From NCBI GenBank assembly GCA_023336205.1, contig JALQCR010000019.1, positions 62,001 through 126,000 on the forward strand: 64,000 bases of DNA, read 5' to 3'. The translations under genes and the position numbers were made by a program. This DNA comes from Pseudanabaena sp. Salubria-1 (GTDB lineage Bacteria; Cyanobacteriota; Cyanobacteriia; Pseudanabaenales; Pseudanabaenaceae). The notes below the pieces were generated by a model. It was given only the letters and a program-made list of their open reading frames with translations. It did no database searches and had not been told where the DNA came from. Each line of letters starts with the position of its first letter. Within the stretch, counting starts at the first letter, position 1. Below are positions 63,095-64,000 of this stretch, one piece after another.

Positions 63095-64000
63095 ATGTCT
63101 GAAGAACCATTGATCCAACCCACACCAAAGACGGTGGATAGGCAAGCTAACAAGCAGGTCGGCCTGTCTGCTGACATGGTTCGCACGTATTTGCATGAAA
63201 TCGGGAAAATCCCTTTACTCAGTAATGAAGAAGAGATTATCTATGGCAAGCAAGTACAACAGATGATGGCGCTGTTTGAAGTCCAAGAAAAGATCGCCCA
63301 AAACAGCGATCGCCTGCCAACTGAGCAAGAATGGGCTGAAGCTGTTGGTCTGGAGAGAGAGATTTTGCATAGCCTTATTCGTGTCGGTACACGTGCTAAA
63401 CGCAAAATGATTGAAGCAAATCTCCGCTTAGTCGTATCTGTGGCTAAGAAATATCAAAAAAGGAACCTAGAGCTTCTAGATTTAGTACAGGAAGGGACTC
63501 TAGGGTTAGAGCGCGCAGTAGATAAGTTTGATCCAACTAAGGGATTTAAGTTTTCAACTTATGCTTATTGGTGGATTCGTCAAGCGATTACGAGAGCGAT
63601 CGCTCAACAAGCACGTACTATTCGCTTACCAGTTCACATTACTGAAAAGCTCAACAAAATCAAAAAAGCTCAACGCCAACTCTCGCAGGATCTTGGTCGA
63701 GTTGCTACGGTAGCAGAGATTGCCTATGAGCTAAATATCAAGACAGATCAAGTGCGTGAATGTTTGTCGCTATCGCGTCAGCCAATTTCCCTTGATTTAC
63801 GTATTGGTGATAACCAAGATACTGAACTTGCTGAACTTCTAGAAGATACAGGACGTTCTCCTGATAACTATGTAGAAAGAGAGTCTTTGCGAACGGATAT
63901 CCAGAGCTTACTCAAGGAGTTACCCGAAAAGCAACGTCAAGTGATGATTTTGCGCTATGGACTAGAGGATGGACAGGAAATGTCGTTAGCTAGTATTAGC
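63095..64000 (+). CDS. Sigma-70 family RNA polymerase sigma factor, group 2 (partial)
   Basis: ATG at 63095 follows GGAG at 63087 by 4 bases. The 302 codons in the window read MSEEPLIQPTPKTVDRQANK, then region 1.2 (DMVRTYLHEIGKIPLLSNEE), region 2 (MIEANLRLVVSVAKKYQKRN, DLVQEGTLGLERAVDKFDPT, FSTYAYWWIRQAITRAIAQQ), region 3 and the start of region 4 (LPEKQRQVMILRYGLEDGQE). The absence of a long region 1.1 points to a group 2 RpoD-like factor such as SigB-SigE of cyanobacteria; which one cannot be decided. The stop is outside the window. Confidence 0.93.
   Translation, partial: MSEEPLIQPTPKTVDRQANKQVGLSADMVRTYLHEIGKIPLLSNEEEIIYGKQVQQMMALFEVQEKIAQNSDRLPTEQEWAEAVGLEREILHSLIRVGTRAKRKMIEANLRLVVSVAKKYQKRNLELLDLVQEGTLGLERAVDKFDPTKGFKFSTYAYWWIRQAITRAIAQQARTIRLPVHITEKLNKIKKAQRQLSQDLGRVATVAEIAYELNIKTDQVRECLSLSRQPISLDLRIGDNQDTELAELLEDTGRSPDNYVERESLRTDIQSLLKELPEKQRQVMILRYGLEDGQEMSLASIS

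Overview
The window looks like a chromosomal piece of a filamentous cyanobacterium, most likely a Pseudanabaena-type lineage (genus is inference). The octamer GCGATCGC (HIP1) and its core are scattered through genes and spacers. The gene set is cyanobacterial: menE, a CYP120-like P450, an SLH-domain porin, DUF928, a YggT/Ycf19-like protein, a GIDE-like membrane protein and a group 2 sigma factor. Housekeeping genes (gyrA, fabI, ssb, tRNA-Thr) sit among much mobile DNA.

Layout. 1-5.2 kb: end of an IS4-family element that cuts off the C-terminus of a zinc metalloprotease, a GIDE-like protein and an aldehyde dehydrogenase. 5.3-11.3 kb: a type I restriction-modification operon (hsdR, hsdM, hsdS) with a PIN toxin-antitoxin pair between hsdR and hsdM. 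11.5-23.5 kb: an SLH porin and a phosphonate module, made of a 2-aminoethylphosphonate-type ABC importer, a PhnX-like HAD hydrolase, a FAD oxidoreductase of the phosphonate-associated type, an AllA (ureidoglycolate lyase)-fold protein and a PhnZ-like HD oxygenase. A NUDIX gene split by a second IS4 copy follows. The module lies between two direct repeats of about 125 bp carrying the start of the GMC oxidoreductase gene. 23.8-30.2 kb: GMC oxidoreductase, an unknown protein, a small membrane protein and a FAD-dependent oxidoreductase. 30.5-37 kb: type III restriction-modification genes (res, a DUF559 nuclease-like gene, mod) separated by duplicated GC-rich repeats, then a RelE/ParE-like toxin-antitoxin pair. 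37.1-45 kb: gyrA, three secreted pentapeptide-repeat proteins, an IS5-family element plus a fragment of it, an Rpn-family nuclease, and then a second diverged copy of the gyrA 3' end. 45-57.3 kb: P450, menE, a phasin-like protein, an alpha/beta hydrolase, tRNA-Thr, ssb, an oxidoreductase, a Crp-type regulator split by an IS1-family element, fabI, yggT and DUF928. 57.5-62 kb: a nest of ISL3-family copies with another transposon inside. 63.1 kb to the end: the 5' part of a sigma-70 factor.

How it fits together. The phosphonate genes make a plausible uptake-plus-breakdown route, but no PhnY dioxygenase or PhnW transaminase is present. The FAD enzyme and the AllA-like protein are therefore the candidates for new chemistry. 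Two restriction systems and two toxin-antitoxin pairs mark defence and stabilisation islands. Non-coding DNA is rich in short MITE-like elements with readable inverted repeats and target duplications, and in long perfect hairpins that serve as terminators between genes.
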